36,262 nucleotides of DNA from Candidatus Nealsoniibacteriota bacterium (GCA_019923655.1 JAHXGL010000006.1:1-36262), one strand, 5' to 3'. Shown: positions 1-6,772, counted from the first letter of the stretch. Made by a program: numbers and translations. The notes: generated from the letters alone by a model not told the origin.

Positions 1-12
1 ATAAATAAACTT

Positions 13-86
13 TGGTGGACCCGCGGGGAATCGAACCCCGGACTCAACTATGCCATAGTCGCGTGTTACCGCTATACCACGGGCCC
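13..86 (-). tRNA. tRNA-Ala (anticodon GGC)
   Basis: Read on the minus strand it folds as a full cloverleaf. The 7-bp acceptor contains the G3:U70 wobble that is the alanine identity element. The anticodon stem CGACT/AGTTG closes a 7-nt loop with U33 and anticodon GGC. The T arm is CGGGG-TTCGATT-CCCCG, followed by discriminator A73. The next three bases are CCA, so this is the only tRNA of the four with an encoded CCA tail. It is the last gene of a minus-strand tRNA cluster. Confidence 0.95.
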
Positions 87-89
87 GTA

Positions 90-161
90 TGCCCCTACCA
101 GGAGTCGGACCTGGATCTTCACGTTAGGAATGTGATGCTCTATCCGTTGAGCTACAGGGGC
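90..161 (-). tRNA. tRNA-Arg (anticodon CCT)
   Basis: Minus-strand cloverleaf: acceptor GCCCCTG pairs with TAGGGGC, D stem GCTC/GAGC, anticodon loop TTCCTAA giving CCT (reads AGG), T loop TCCGACT. The pair closing the anticodon loop is an A-C mismatch. CCA is not encoded. Only 3 nt separate it from tRNA-Ala, so the two are probably processed from one transcript. Confidence 0.93.
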
Positions 162-272
162 AGTATTTTAATATCAAAATAGCATATTTTTTTGTTGCTG
201 GCAATGGAATTTAATACTAAAAAAAGAAAAAATAATGAATAAAATAGTCATTAAGACGACTATTTTAAATTT

Positions 273-346
273 GGTGGCATAGGAGATTCGAACTCCTCCC
301 GGCAACTCCACAGGTTGCAGTGCGAAACCACTACACTAATGCCACC
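273..346 (-). tRNA. tRNA-His (anticodon GTG)
   Basis: Minus-strand cloverleaf with an eighth acceptor pair (G-1 opposite C73), the histidine-specific feature. Anticodon stem GCAAC/GTTGC closes loop CTGTGGA, giving GTG. T arm is AGGAG-TTCGAAT-CTCCT. CCA is not encoded. Confidence 0.95.
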
Positions 347-414
347 ATACATAAGGATTTTGTATGGAAACTTTTTTGCGAATTTTACAAAGAACAATCC
401 CGCCCTTCCAGCGG

Positions 415-488
415 TCTCCCTGGCAGGACTCGAACCTGCAACCTACTGCTTAGAAGGCAATCGCTCTGTCCAGTTGAGCTACAGGGAG
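415..488 (-). tRNA. tRNA-Arg (anticodon TCT)
   Basis: Minus-strand cloverleaf: acceptor CTCCCTG/CAGGGAG, D stem GCTC/GAGC, anticodon stem ATTGC/GCAGT with loop CTTCTAA, giving TCT (reads AGA), T arm GCAGG-TTCGAGT-CCTGC, discriminator A. CCA is not encoded. As the first gene of the cluster in its reading direction it is preceded by a TATAAT box about 24 nt upstream. Confidence 0.95.
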
Positions 489-512
489 ATATTAGAAAAT
501 TATCCAACTAAT

Positions 513-518
513 ATTATA
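513..518 (-). promoter_or_regulatory. -10 box of the tRNA cluster
   Basis: TATAAT on the minus strand, 24 nt before the first base of tRNA-Arg(TCT). No convincing TTGACA lies at the usual distance. It could drive the whole minus-strand tRNA cluster. Confidence 0.5.
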
Positions 519-604
519 ATAACATAAGCCAGCTAAAAGCCAATAAACCATTTAGGACACCCCTAATACAAAGAGGGATAGACAAAAAATTGTTTTATTG
601 ATAG

Positions 605-617
605 TATAATTAAAATT
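605..617 (+). promoter_or_regulatory. Leaderless promoter of the ferredoxin-NrdDG operon
   Basis: A consensus TATAAT (605-610) is followed by exactly 7 nt and then the ferredoxin ATG, so transcription should start at or next to the start codon. The -35 match is weak (GACAAA-like around 581-586). There is no Shine-Dalgarno sequence. The same spacing recurs at 28949-28962 and 34006-34019. Confidence 0.6.
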
Positions 618-896
618 ATGTCATCGCAAAATTACAAAGCTTATTCTTCGTCTTCTAAATCCATCCAGAACTTGGAAACGAATAAATTTTCTTCACCTAA
701 AAAAAAGTTAGGAGAGTGGCAGGTAAACAAAGAACAATGTCTTGGCTGCGGGTTATGCGAAAGCTTGTGCCCTGAAATTTTTGAAATGAAAGACGGCAAA
801 TCTCAAATAAAAAATGGGGCAGATTTTGACAAAAACAAAACCTGCCTTATTGAAGCTGTAGAGGCTTGCCCAGCCAAAGCAATAGTAAGGCAATAG
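618..896 (+). CDS. Ferredoxin, single [4Fe-4S] cluster type
   Basis: A 92-residue electron carrier. C41-x2-C44-x2-C47 and C84-Pro form a standard [4Fe-4S] site. The extra C51 and C76 sit where monocluster ferredoxins such as that of Thermotoga maritima carry a disulfide. This family moves one electron at low potential. A Ser/Lys-rich extension of about 33 residues precedes the fold, which is unusual for such a small ferredoxin; no internal ATG gives a better start, and the first ATG follows a leaderless promoter. It is the first gene of a plus-strand run that continues with an FTR-thioredoxin fusion and the anaerobic ribonucleotide reductase. The inferred role is to feed electrons to the FTR domain next door rather than general metabolism. 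Other partners cannot be excluded. Confidence 0.9.
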   Translation: MSSQNYKAYSSSSKSIQNLETNKFSSPKKKLGEWQVNKEQCLGCGLCESLCPEIFEMKDGKSQIKNGADFDKNKTCLIEAVEACPAKAIVRQ

Positions 897-898
897 TC

Positions 899-974
899 TC
901 TCAAACCATCCTCCAGAGGAGGAGGGTTTGAGAACGCAGTCTCCCGAACTCTCCTCTTTTGGAGGAGGGTTCGG
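899..974 (+). repeat. Two consecutive GAGGAGGGTT hairpins
   Basis: Two imperfect palindromes lie between the ferredoxin stop and the next gene: 899-933 (16-bp stem, one mismatch, loop AGA) and 944-974 (about 14-bp stem, TTTT loop). Their arms share CCCTCCTCC / GGAGGAGGG. Neither has a T-run after it, so they look like REP-type intercistronic hairpins rather than terminators. They may set the ratio of ferredoxin to downstream messages. Confidence 0.7.
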
Positions 975-1008
975 ACATAAAATTTAGAAACGTAGAAAAA
1001 ACATAACA

Positions 1009-1602
1009 ATGATTAATTTAACTGATGAAAATTTTGACAAAGAAATTCAAAATACTAAAAAAATAGTTTTAGTTGATTTCTGGGCTGATTGGTGTCTTCC
1101 CTGTAAAACATTTAGTCCGATTCTACAAAGAATAGCTAAAGAGCTTGAAAAAGAAATTGTCTTTGCTAAAGTAAACATTGATGAAGCGCCGCTTGCCGCT
1201 ACCAAATTTAACGTTGAAGAAATACCGACAATTTTTGTTTTCAAAAATGGAAAATTAATTGATAAATCTATTGGCTTAAAAACAGAAATCATAATTAAGC
1301 AATGGCTAAAAACTATTCTGGAAGAATATACTAAAAAGGATATTGAAAAGACAATCAAGCAATACGAGAAATACGCAGAAGAAAATGGGTTTAAGTTAAA
1401 TCCTGAAAAAAATGTGGTTAATGGAATAGCTAAAGGCTTATTGGCGAATGAAAAGAGATACGGAGAAAGATATTGTCCCTGCAGAAGGGTTAAAGGAAAC
1501 AAAGAAGAAGATAAAAATAAAATTTGTCCATGCCAATGGCACAAAAAAGAGATTGAAAAACAAGGACATTGTCTTTGCCAATTATTTTACAAAAATACAT
1601 GA
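1009..1602 (+). CDS. Thioredoxin fused to ferredoxin:thioredoxin reductase catalytic domain
   Basis: A 197-residue two-domain redox protein. Residues 1-105 are a thioredoxin fold with active site W28-C-L-P-C32 and cis-Pro after the IP motif (P73). A helical linker (about 106-145) leads to an FTR beta-chain-like domain with C156-P-C158, C173-P-C175 and C188-L-C190. By alignment with plant FTR (CPC...CPC...CHC), C156, C173, C175 and C188 would hold the [4Fe-4S] cluster, and C158 and C190 would form the redox disulfide. The usual His between the last two cysteines is Leu here, with a His just before (H187). FTR takes electrons one at a time from ferredoxin and reduces thioredoxin; here the thioredoxin is covalently attached. 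It sits 112 nt after a ferredoxin gene and overlaps nrdD by ATGA, so its likely client is the ribonucleotide reductase. Confidence 0.88.
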   Translation: MINLTDENFDKEIQNTKKIVLVDFWADWCLPCKTFSPILQRIAKELEKEIVFAKVNIDEAPLAATKFNVEEIPTIFVFKNGKLIDKSIGLKTEIIIKQWLKTILEEYTKKDIEKTIKQYEKYAEENGFKLNPEKNVVNGIAKGLLANEKRYGERYCPCRRVKGNKEEDKNKICPCQWHKKEIEKQGHCLCQLFYKNT

Positions 1603-3749
1603 AGAATAAAATTACAAAAATTTACCCGCCTAAATTTTCCGAAGGAAAGCTTGGGCAGGTAAAAAAAAGAGATGGAACTATTGTAAATTTTGACCATCAA
1701 AAAATCACTGACGCTATCTTTAAAGCCATTACCGCTACAGGGCAAGGCGATGGGAAAAAGACAAAAAAAATAGGAGATAGGGTTGTCCAGATTTTGAGCA
1801 GACGTTTTAAGAAAGATGAAATACCTTCTGTTGAGCAAATCCAGGATATTATTGAAGAAGTTTTAATTTTAGAGGGTCTGGTAGAAACAGCCAAGGCCTA
1901 TATTTTATACCGTGAGCAAAGAAGGAGAATCAGGGAAGCAGTAGCGGTTTCAGAAGAGGCGACAGAAAGGGTTGACCAGTATTTAGAAAAAATGGATTGG
2001 GAGATTAAGGAAAACGCTAATATGGCTTTTTCCCTGCAGGGGCTGAATCATTACGGAGTTTCCGGCATTGTCAAGAAATATTGGCTTAATAAAGTTTATC
2101 CAAAAGAAATTAGAGAAGCGAATGAATCAGGAGATTTGCACCTTCACAACTTAGACACTTTAGCGGTTTATTGTTCGGGATGGGATTTGTATGATTTATT
2201 ATTAAAAGGTTTTGGCGGTGTTTCCGGGAAAATGTCTTCCAAGCCGGCAAAACATTTCAGGAGCGCTTTGGGCCAGGCCGTAAATTTTCTATTTACTATT
2301 ACAGGCGAAGTTGCCGGCGCCGTAAGTTTTTCAAACTTTGACACTCTTTTAGCCCCTTTTATCCGTTACGACAACTTAAACTATCAACAAACAAAACAAG
2401 CTCTTCAGGAATTTTTGTTCAATATGGCAACGCCGACTCGGGTCGGCTTTCAAAATCCTTTTAGCAATATTACTTTAGATCTTCGGCCTTCTTCTGTTTT
2501 TGCCAAACAGCCAGTGATTATTGGCGGAAAACCGCAAAAAGAAACTTATAGCGAATTTGAAGAAGAAATGAAAATATTTAACAAGGCCTTTTATGATGCA
2601 ATGCTGGAAGGCGATAAGGATAATCGGCCGTTCTCGTTTCCAATTCCAACAATAAACATTACTAAAGATTTTCCCTGGGACGAACCTGCTTTTGACGGAA
2701 TTTTTGAGGCCTCGGCAAAATACGGAATAAATTATTTTGCCAATTATATTAACTCTGATATGAATCCTGAGGATGTTAGAAGCATGTGTTGTCGATTGAG
2801 AATTGACTTACGGGAACTTCACAACCGAGGCGGAGGCGGATTGTTTGGCAGTGGAAGTAATACCGGCAGTATTGGCGTGTGCACAATCAATATGCCCAGA
2901 ATTGGTTATTTGTCTAAAACAAAAAAAGATTTTTTTCAAAAATTAGGAGAGGCAATGGATTTGGCAAAAGAAAGTTTGGAGACAAAAAGAAAGACGATTG
3001 AAAACTTTATTGAAAAAGGATTATATCCTTTTTCCAGAGTTTATCTTCAGGGAATAAAAAAAATGCGAGGCGCTTATTATGCTAACCACTTTGCAACCAT
3101 AGGCTTAGTAGGAATGAACGAAGCGCTTTTGAATTTTATCGGTGAAAATATCGCCTCAAAAAGAGGGAGAAGATTTGCCATTGAGGTCTTGGATTTTATG
3201 AGAACCAAAATAGTAAAATACCAGAAAGAAACCGGAAATATCTATAATTTAGAACAAACTCCGGCCGAATCCACTGCTTACAGATTAGCCCAAAAAGACA
3301 AAACTAAATATCCGGACATTATTACAGCTGGAACAAAAAAAGTTCCGTATTACACTAATAGTTCGCAATTACCGGTTAACTATACTGATGATATTTTTGA
3401 TGCCCTTAAACTTCAAGATGAGTTAACTTGCAAATATACGGGAGGCAGTGTTTTTCATCTTTTTTTAGGCGAAAGAGTTTCTGATATTCAAACGGTTAAA
3501 AATTTGATCAAGAAGATTTTTGAAAACTTTCACTTGCCCTATATTACACTTACACCCAGCTTCAGTATCTGCCCCAGTCACGGTTATTTAGAGGGAGAAC
3601 ATTTTGAATGTCCAAAATGCGCCATAAAACAGCCCTGCGAAGTTTATTCAAGGGTAGTGGGGTACCTCCGCCCCATACAACAGTGGAATGCCGGAAAACA
3701 ACAAGAGGCGCGAGAACGGAAATTGTTTAAAATTTCTAAAATAATTTAA
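1599..3749 (+). CDS. nrdD: Anaerobic (class III) ribonucleoside-triphosphate reductase
   Basis: A 716-residue oxygen-sensitive enzyme that makes deoxynucleotides from NTPs using a glycyl radical. An ATP-cone (about 20-105) provides allosteric control. The 10-strand barrel domain follows, with C192, an adjacent pair C397-C398 in an MCCR loop, and C428. The C-terminus has a zinc-type region (CPSHGY...CPKC) and the radical site RVVG688YLRP. The Cys pair where the E. coli type has Gly-Cys fits the disulfide/thioredoxin-dependent branch rather than the formate-dependent one (inference). The start is the ATG at 1599 that overlaps the TGA of the Trx-FTR gene; an upstream in-frame ATG (1569) would lie inside that gene. 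The gene is followed 3 nt later by its activase. Length is normal for the family. Confidence 0.95.
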   Translation: MKNKITKIYPPKFSEGKLGQVKKRDGTIVNFDHQKITDAIFKAITATGQGDGKKTKKIGDRVVQILSRRFKKDEIPSVEQIQDIIEEVLILEGLVETAKAYILYREQRRRIREAVAVSEEATERVDQYLEKMDWEIKENANMAFSLQGLNHYGVSGIVKKYWLNKVYPKEIREANESGDLHLHNLDTLAVYCSGWDLYDLLLKGFGGVSGKMSSKPAKHFRSALGQAVNFLFTITGEVAGAVSFSNFDTLLAPFIRYDNLNYQQTKQALQEFLFNMATPTRVGFQNPFSNITLDLRPSSVFAKQPVIIGGKPQKETYSEFEEEMKIFNKAFYDAMLEGDKDNRPFSFPIPTINITKDFPWDEPAFDGIFEASAKYGINYFANYINSDMNPEDVRSMCCRLRIDLRELHNRGGGGLFGSGSNTGSIGVCTINMPRIGYLSKTKKDFFQKLGEAMDLAKESLETKRKTIENFIEKGLYPFSRVYLQGIKKMRGAYYANHFATIGLVGMNEALLNFIGENIASKRGRRFAIEVLDFMRTKIVKYQKETGNIYNLEQTPAESTAYRLAQKDKTKYPDIITAGTKKVPYYTNSSQLPVNYTDDIFDALKLQDELTCKYTGGSVFHLFLGERVSDIQTVKNLIKKIFENFHLPYITLTPSFSICPSHGYLEGEHFECPKCAIKQPCEVYSRVVGYLRPIQQWNAGKQQEARERKLFKISKII

Positions 3750-3752
3750 CTT

Positions 3753-4529
3753 ATGCGCGAGATTGAAATCGGAGGTTTGCAAAAAACCACTCTTATTGAT
3801 TATCCGGGCAAAATAGCTTGCACGGTTTTTCTTATTGGCTGCAATTTTCGCTGCCCATGGTGTTATTCAGCAGAACTTGTCTTGCCTGGCAAAATTAAAA
3901 AACAGCCGCGAATCTCCGAGAAGGAGTTTTTTACTTTCTTAAAAGAAAAAAAAGGATTATTGGAAGGAGTAGCAATTTGCGGCGGCGAACCTTGTATAAA
4001 CAAAAAATTGCCAGATTTTATTAAAAAGATTAAAAAACTTGGCTATTTAATAAAACTTGATACTAATGGTTCTGACCCGGCAATGCTACTAAAATTAATT
4101 AATGAAAAATTGGTTGATTATGTCGCAATGGATATTAAGGCGCCAATCAACGCCAAAATGCAAAATGTAAAATGCAAAATGCAAAATGACAGATTGAAAA
4201 TTAAAAATAGATATGAACAAGTTGTTGGCGCAAAGGTTAATATGGGAAAGATTAAAAAGAGTATTGAGATTATTAAAAATTCTGACGTTGATTATGAGTT
4301 TAGAACAACTGTTGTCCCTGTCCTTCACACAAAAGAAGATGTTATTCAAATGGCTAAAGATATTTCTCCCGCCAAAAGATATTTTTTACAAAATTTCCGG
4401 CCTGAAAAAACAATTGACCCGGAATATGAAAAATGCAGATCCTTTAATCAGGAAGAATTAAAATCAATACAGAAAGGATGTAATAAATATGTGCTTACTA
4501 AATTAAGAGGTGCGCTATTCTTAAAATAG
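3753..4529 (+). CDS. nrdG: Anaerobic ribonucleoside-triphosphate reductase activating protein (radical SAM)
   Basis: A 258-residue radical-SAM activase that uses a [4Fe-4S] cluster and S-adenosylmethionine to put the glycyl radical on NrdD. The cluster motif is C30-NFR-C34-PW-C37, followed by a GGEP motif (AICGGEPC) typical of SAM binding. It begins 3 nt after nrdD, so the two are surely co-transcribed. Residues about 134-150 (KMQN repeats) come from five tandem 7-nt repeats inserted in frame between the KAPI and RYEQVVG segments, a surface loop that is normally short. The core motifs are intact, so the protein is probably functional. Confidence 0.93.
   Translation: MREIEIGGLQKTTLIDYPGKIACTVFLIGCNFRCPWCYSAELVLPGKIKKQPRISEKEFFTFLKEKKGLLEGVAICGGEPCINKKLPDFIKKIKKLGYLIKLDTNGSDPAMLLKLINEKLVDYVAMDIKAPINAKMQNVKCKMQNDRLKIKNRYEQVVGAKVNMGKIKKSIEIIKNSDVDYEFRTTVVPVLHTKEDVIQMAKDISPAKRYFLQNFRPEKTIDPEYEKCRSFNQEELKSIQKGCNKYVLTKLRGALFLK
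4154..4188 (+). repeat. Five tandem CAAAATG heptamers inside nrdG
   Basis: CAAAATG occurs five times head to tail (third copy TAAAATG), followed by degenerate units to about 4206. The 7-nt period is not a multiple of three, so the reading frame rotates and gives the peptide AKMQNVKCKMQN. This is a relative of the heptamer elements in secA and murB. Confidence 0.9.
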
Positions 4530-4539
4530 CTCGAGTGAA

Positions 4540-4585
4540 TTTCGCCCCTCGCTTCGCTCGGGGCGACCGCGAGGCCAAAAAATGA
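4540..4585. repeat. CG-rich palindromic intergenic repeat
   Basis: The sequence CGCCCC-TCGCTTCGCT-CGGGGCG, then GACCGCGAGG, stands out from the AT-rich background between nrdG and the convergent membrane gene. A related inverted copy lies at about 6170-6212 (ATTTCGCC, GCTCGGTCG words). A stem of six G-C pairs can form, but there is no T-run. The rest of 4530-4710 shows no gene. Confidence 0.45.
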
Positions 4586-4710
4586 AATGTCTTCGCCGCG
4601 TTCTTTGACAATTTCAAGTTTTAGCGAGCTTGGTGCCAAGTACCCATTTTTTAGACAGATTGTCTCTCCGCGATTTCCCGGATTAATGGGTTGTTGAATT
4701 CGACTTTTGA

Positions 4711-5196
4711 CTATACCTTATTTTCCTTCTGGTCGTTTTCTTTATTCCCTGTCTCCTTTTTGATAATAGACCAATGATAAAGGAATAAAGGTAGGCCAAT
4801 CAAAATCTTAGCTAAACTTGAGGAAGCCTCTCGGTGCCGGCGGACAGCGACAGGGTCAATTTCCATTCTTCTTTCCTCCCACTCCTCAAAAGCAACCATC
4901 CACCTATCAAACTGCTTTTTTTCTGCTTCAGAAAGGCATATTTCTTTTTCTTCTATTTCTGGCTGGTTTTTTTCAGTATCTATTTCTTCAGGTATGGGCA
5001 TTGGAAATGACCAAGGAGCATGAGGCGGCTGTTGATGCCAAAGCCGTTCTTGTCTTTCAACTTCGGTAAAAACAAAGGCTTTTAATCCCATCTCCAAAAA
5101 ACGAACTCCCCCAGCAATCAAAAGCGCCAAGCCAATCAAAGAAAAAAGATAAAGATAAATTGTGCGAATCAGAGGATAATGTTTTTTATTCAACAT
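4711..5196 (-). CDS. Small membrane protein, DUF5671-like
   Basis: A 161-residue protein with two probable transmembrane segments (about 11-31 and 129-146). Between them lies a long acidic, proline-rich stretch (about 45-115) with many Glu and Trp residues. The first segment (LYLFSLIGLALLIAGGVRFL) and the closing VRRHREASSSLAKILIGLPLFLYHW resemble CPR proteins grouped under DUF5671; that assignment is from memory and tentative. No catalytic motif is visible. A palindromic repeat cluster lies just upstream, and the gene stands alone, convergent with nrdG. Confidence 0.7.
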   Translation of the reverse strand: MLNKKHYPLIRTIYLYLFSLIGLALLIAGGVRFLEMGLKAFVFTEVERQERLWHQQPPHAPWSFPMPIPEEIDTEKNQPEIEEKEICLSEAEKKQFDRWMVAFEEWEERRMEIDPVAVRRHREASSSLAKILIGLPLFLYHWSIIKKETGNKENDQKENKV

Positions 5197-5242
5197 AATT
5201 TTTTTCTAAATTAGATTATCTGTTTCGACCTTTTGTTTAATA

Positions 5243-5312
5243 GTCTAACATGTTAGACACTCGGTGTCTAACACCTGGTGCCTAACACCTCCACTCGGTG
5301 CCTAACACCTCC
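5243..5312. repeat. Palindrome plus three GGTGYCTAACACCT units
   Basis: A perfect 16-nt palindrome (5243-5258, GTCTAACATGTTAGAC) is followed by three copies of GGTGYCTAACACCT at 5263, 5277 and 5297. Each copy has GGTG/CACC inverted arms. The cluster fills the gap between the phosphoesterase and the small membrane protein. It could be REP-like or an operator array for the membrane protein, whose start is 47 nt away. Confidence 0.75.
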
Positions 5313-5331
5313 ATAAATAACTAATCTTCAA

Positions 5332-6159
5332 TCATAATATTTTCTTTTGCAACTCAATCAAAGTAATTTCAGGCGGACAATTAAATCTGATTGGTAAAAT
5401 AGAGGTGCCAATCCCTCGGTTAACATATAAATAAGTGTCTTCTATTCTAAAAAGCCCGCTAGTATATTTCCGACCATATTTTGAAAGGGGCTGGATTAAT
5501 CTACCGACAATCGGAATATTAACTTGGCCGCCGTGAGTATGACCAACCAAGACCAAATCTATTTTTTCTTTTACCGCTTCATTGATTATCTCTGCCGCGT
5601 GAGCTAATAAAATTTTGGGGGGCTCATTTTCTATCCCGACCATTGCTTTTGACAAATTGGCGCGACGGGTCCAGGGATCATCTACTCCGACTAAATAAAT
5701 GTGTTCATTATTAAGAATTAGTTTTTTGTTTTCGTTGTCTAAAATAGTGATTCCGCTTTCTATTAGATAATTTTTTACAAATTTAGTATCGTGATTACCC
5801 AAAACTCCGAATATCCGATTTTCGTATTTTTCTCCTAATTTCTGCCAAAAAATTTTGACGGAATTTAACTTTCTATCAGTTATCGCTTTTGTGATTGGGT
5901 CAACAAAGTCTCCGGTAATAAAAACAAAATCCGGGTTCAATTTTTCAAGCATTTCTAAAACCTTTTTTTCTCGGCTGCCAAACCATAAAGAATGAAAATC
6001 TGAAAGCTGAACAATTTTTACTCCGTCAAATCTCTGGGGTAAATTTTCAATAGCAATAACCTGTTTTTCAATTTGAATATTATTTGGCTCAAAAAATAAA
6101 ATGTAATAACCAAAAACCAAAAATAGGGGTAAAAATATTATTAGAATTATTTTATTCAT
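5332..6159 (-). CDS. Membrane-anchored metallophosphoesterase, YkuE/YaeI-like
   Basis: A 275-residue calcineurin-like phosphoesterase. An N-terminal hydrophobic anchor (about 3-23) is followed by all metal-binding blocks: D54-x-H56, GD84, GNH123D, a His in LLAHAAE, and GHTHGGQ near residue 207. The family cleaves phosphoesters with a two-metal site; YkuE- and YaeI-like members are membrane-attached and have been linked to envelope lipid metabolism. The substrate here is unknown. The gene stands alone between rnpB and the small membrane protein, with no clear operon partner. Confidence 0.88.
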   Translation of the reverse strand: MNKIILIIFLPLFLVFGYYILFFEPNNIQIEKQVIAIENLPQRFDGVKIVQLSDFHSLWFGSREKKVLEMLEKLNPDFVFITGDFVDPITKAITDRKLNSVKIFWQKLGEKYENRIFGVLGNHDTKFVKNYLIESGITILDNENKKLILNNEHIYLVGVDDPWTRRANLSKAMVGIENEPPKILLAHAAEIINEAVKEKIDLVLVGHTHGGQVNIPIVGRLIQPLSKYGRKYTSGLFRIEDTYLYVNRGIGTSILPIRFNCPPEITLIELQKKIL

Positions 6160-6234
6160 TTTAGGTTTTAATTTTTCTTCGACGACCGAGCCCTGCAGGG
6201 GCGAGGCGAAATGTTTGACAAATTCTTCCGTGTG

Positions 6235-6268
6235 CGGAGTGTGGGATTCGAACCTACGCTCTTTTAAA
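6235..6268 (-). other. tRNA T-arm-like fragment without a tRNA body
   Basis: On the minus strand GCGTAGGTTCGAATCCCAC followed by ACTCCGCACA looks exactly like the T arm and acceptor 3' strand of a tRNA. No matching 5' acceptor strand (GCGGAGT) or anticodon arm precedes it; RNase P RNA and an 8-bp hairpin (AAACAACC/GGTTGTTT) do. Two relatives lie at 23506-23617. It may be a tRNA remnant, an attachment-site scar or a dispersed repeat. Confidence 0.65.
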
Positions 6269-6315
6269 TAACCTTAAACAACCTCAATGGTTGTTTATTG
6301 TGTTCAAGCAAAAAA

Positions 6316-6772
6316 CTCAAGCAGGCAATAAGCCGAATTTTGTCTTGCCCGCCTAAATTTCTTCGAAATTTTGGCGGGCGTGGACAATCATCTATCTGGG
6401 CCAAAAATTACTCTTTGGCTCAAGCGAGCTACTTTTTTACCCTCTCTTTTGTTAAAAAGATGGGGGTTTGCTCTTGCACCCAGTAAGGATTTAGCCGTTT
6501 CATTCTTAAAGTTTCCAATAAGATTCGCCAAGCGCATAACAAATGCGCTCGGCGCTTCAGCGCTTTCGCGCTTCAGCGTCACTGTTCGCACCTCTAGCCT
6601 CACGGCCGACAGCTGTTAGCTGCTACTTTCAATGGTGTTCGGACTTTCCTCCCCCCACCACTTTATACGGACTTTCATTTTATTTATAAATTCTGTATTG
6701 AGAATAACTTTGTAAAATTTGTTTTGGAAGCCTGTATAAAGTGAAGGGGGGCGATTGCCTCGCCTACTTGAG
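6316..6772 (-). ncRNA. rnpB: RNase P RNA
   Basis: The catalytic RNA that trims tRNA 5' ends. On the minus strand the universal 5' core GGGAGGAAAGTCCGAACACC (about 6640-6660) and the 3' P4 strand ACAAAATTCGGCTTA (about 6330-6344) are present, as are AAACGGCTAAATCC and GGGTGCAAGAGCAAAC in between. Ends are set by the P1 helix, in which CTCAAGTAGGC at 6772-6762 pairs with GCCTGCTTGAG at 6326-6316 with one G-U pair. An 18-bp helix (CCCCCC...CTTTATAC with GTATAAAGTGG...GGGG) carries a long AT-rich loop near the 5' end. About 457 nt in all. Confidence 0.93.

Noticed and set aside
803-1544. Minus-strand ORFs opposite ferredoxin and the Trx-FTR gene (803-1009 and 1047-1544)
   Set aside because: They are shadows of genes with clear motifs on the plus strand and encode no recognisable domain.
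1569-1598. An in-frame ATG 30 nt upstream of the chosen nrdD start
   Set aside because: It lies inside the FTR domain codons; the ATG overlapping the FTR stop (ATGA) is the natural coupled start.
1009-1602. UGA read as glycine (SR1/Gracilibacteria code)
   Set aside because: The Trx-FTR, speD and other genes end naturally at TGA with overlaps to the next gene, so the standard bacterial code fits.
4154-4188. Tandem repeats as a possible CRISPR array
   Set aside because: The units are 7 nt with no spacers and lie inside a conserved gene; no cas genes are present. The same holds for the arrays in secA and murB.
6298-6619. Several open frames of 60-80 codons on both strands
   Set aside because: They lie inside RNase P RNA, whose conserved core and P1 helix explain the sequence; the peptides have no domain character.
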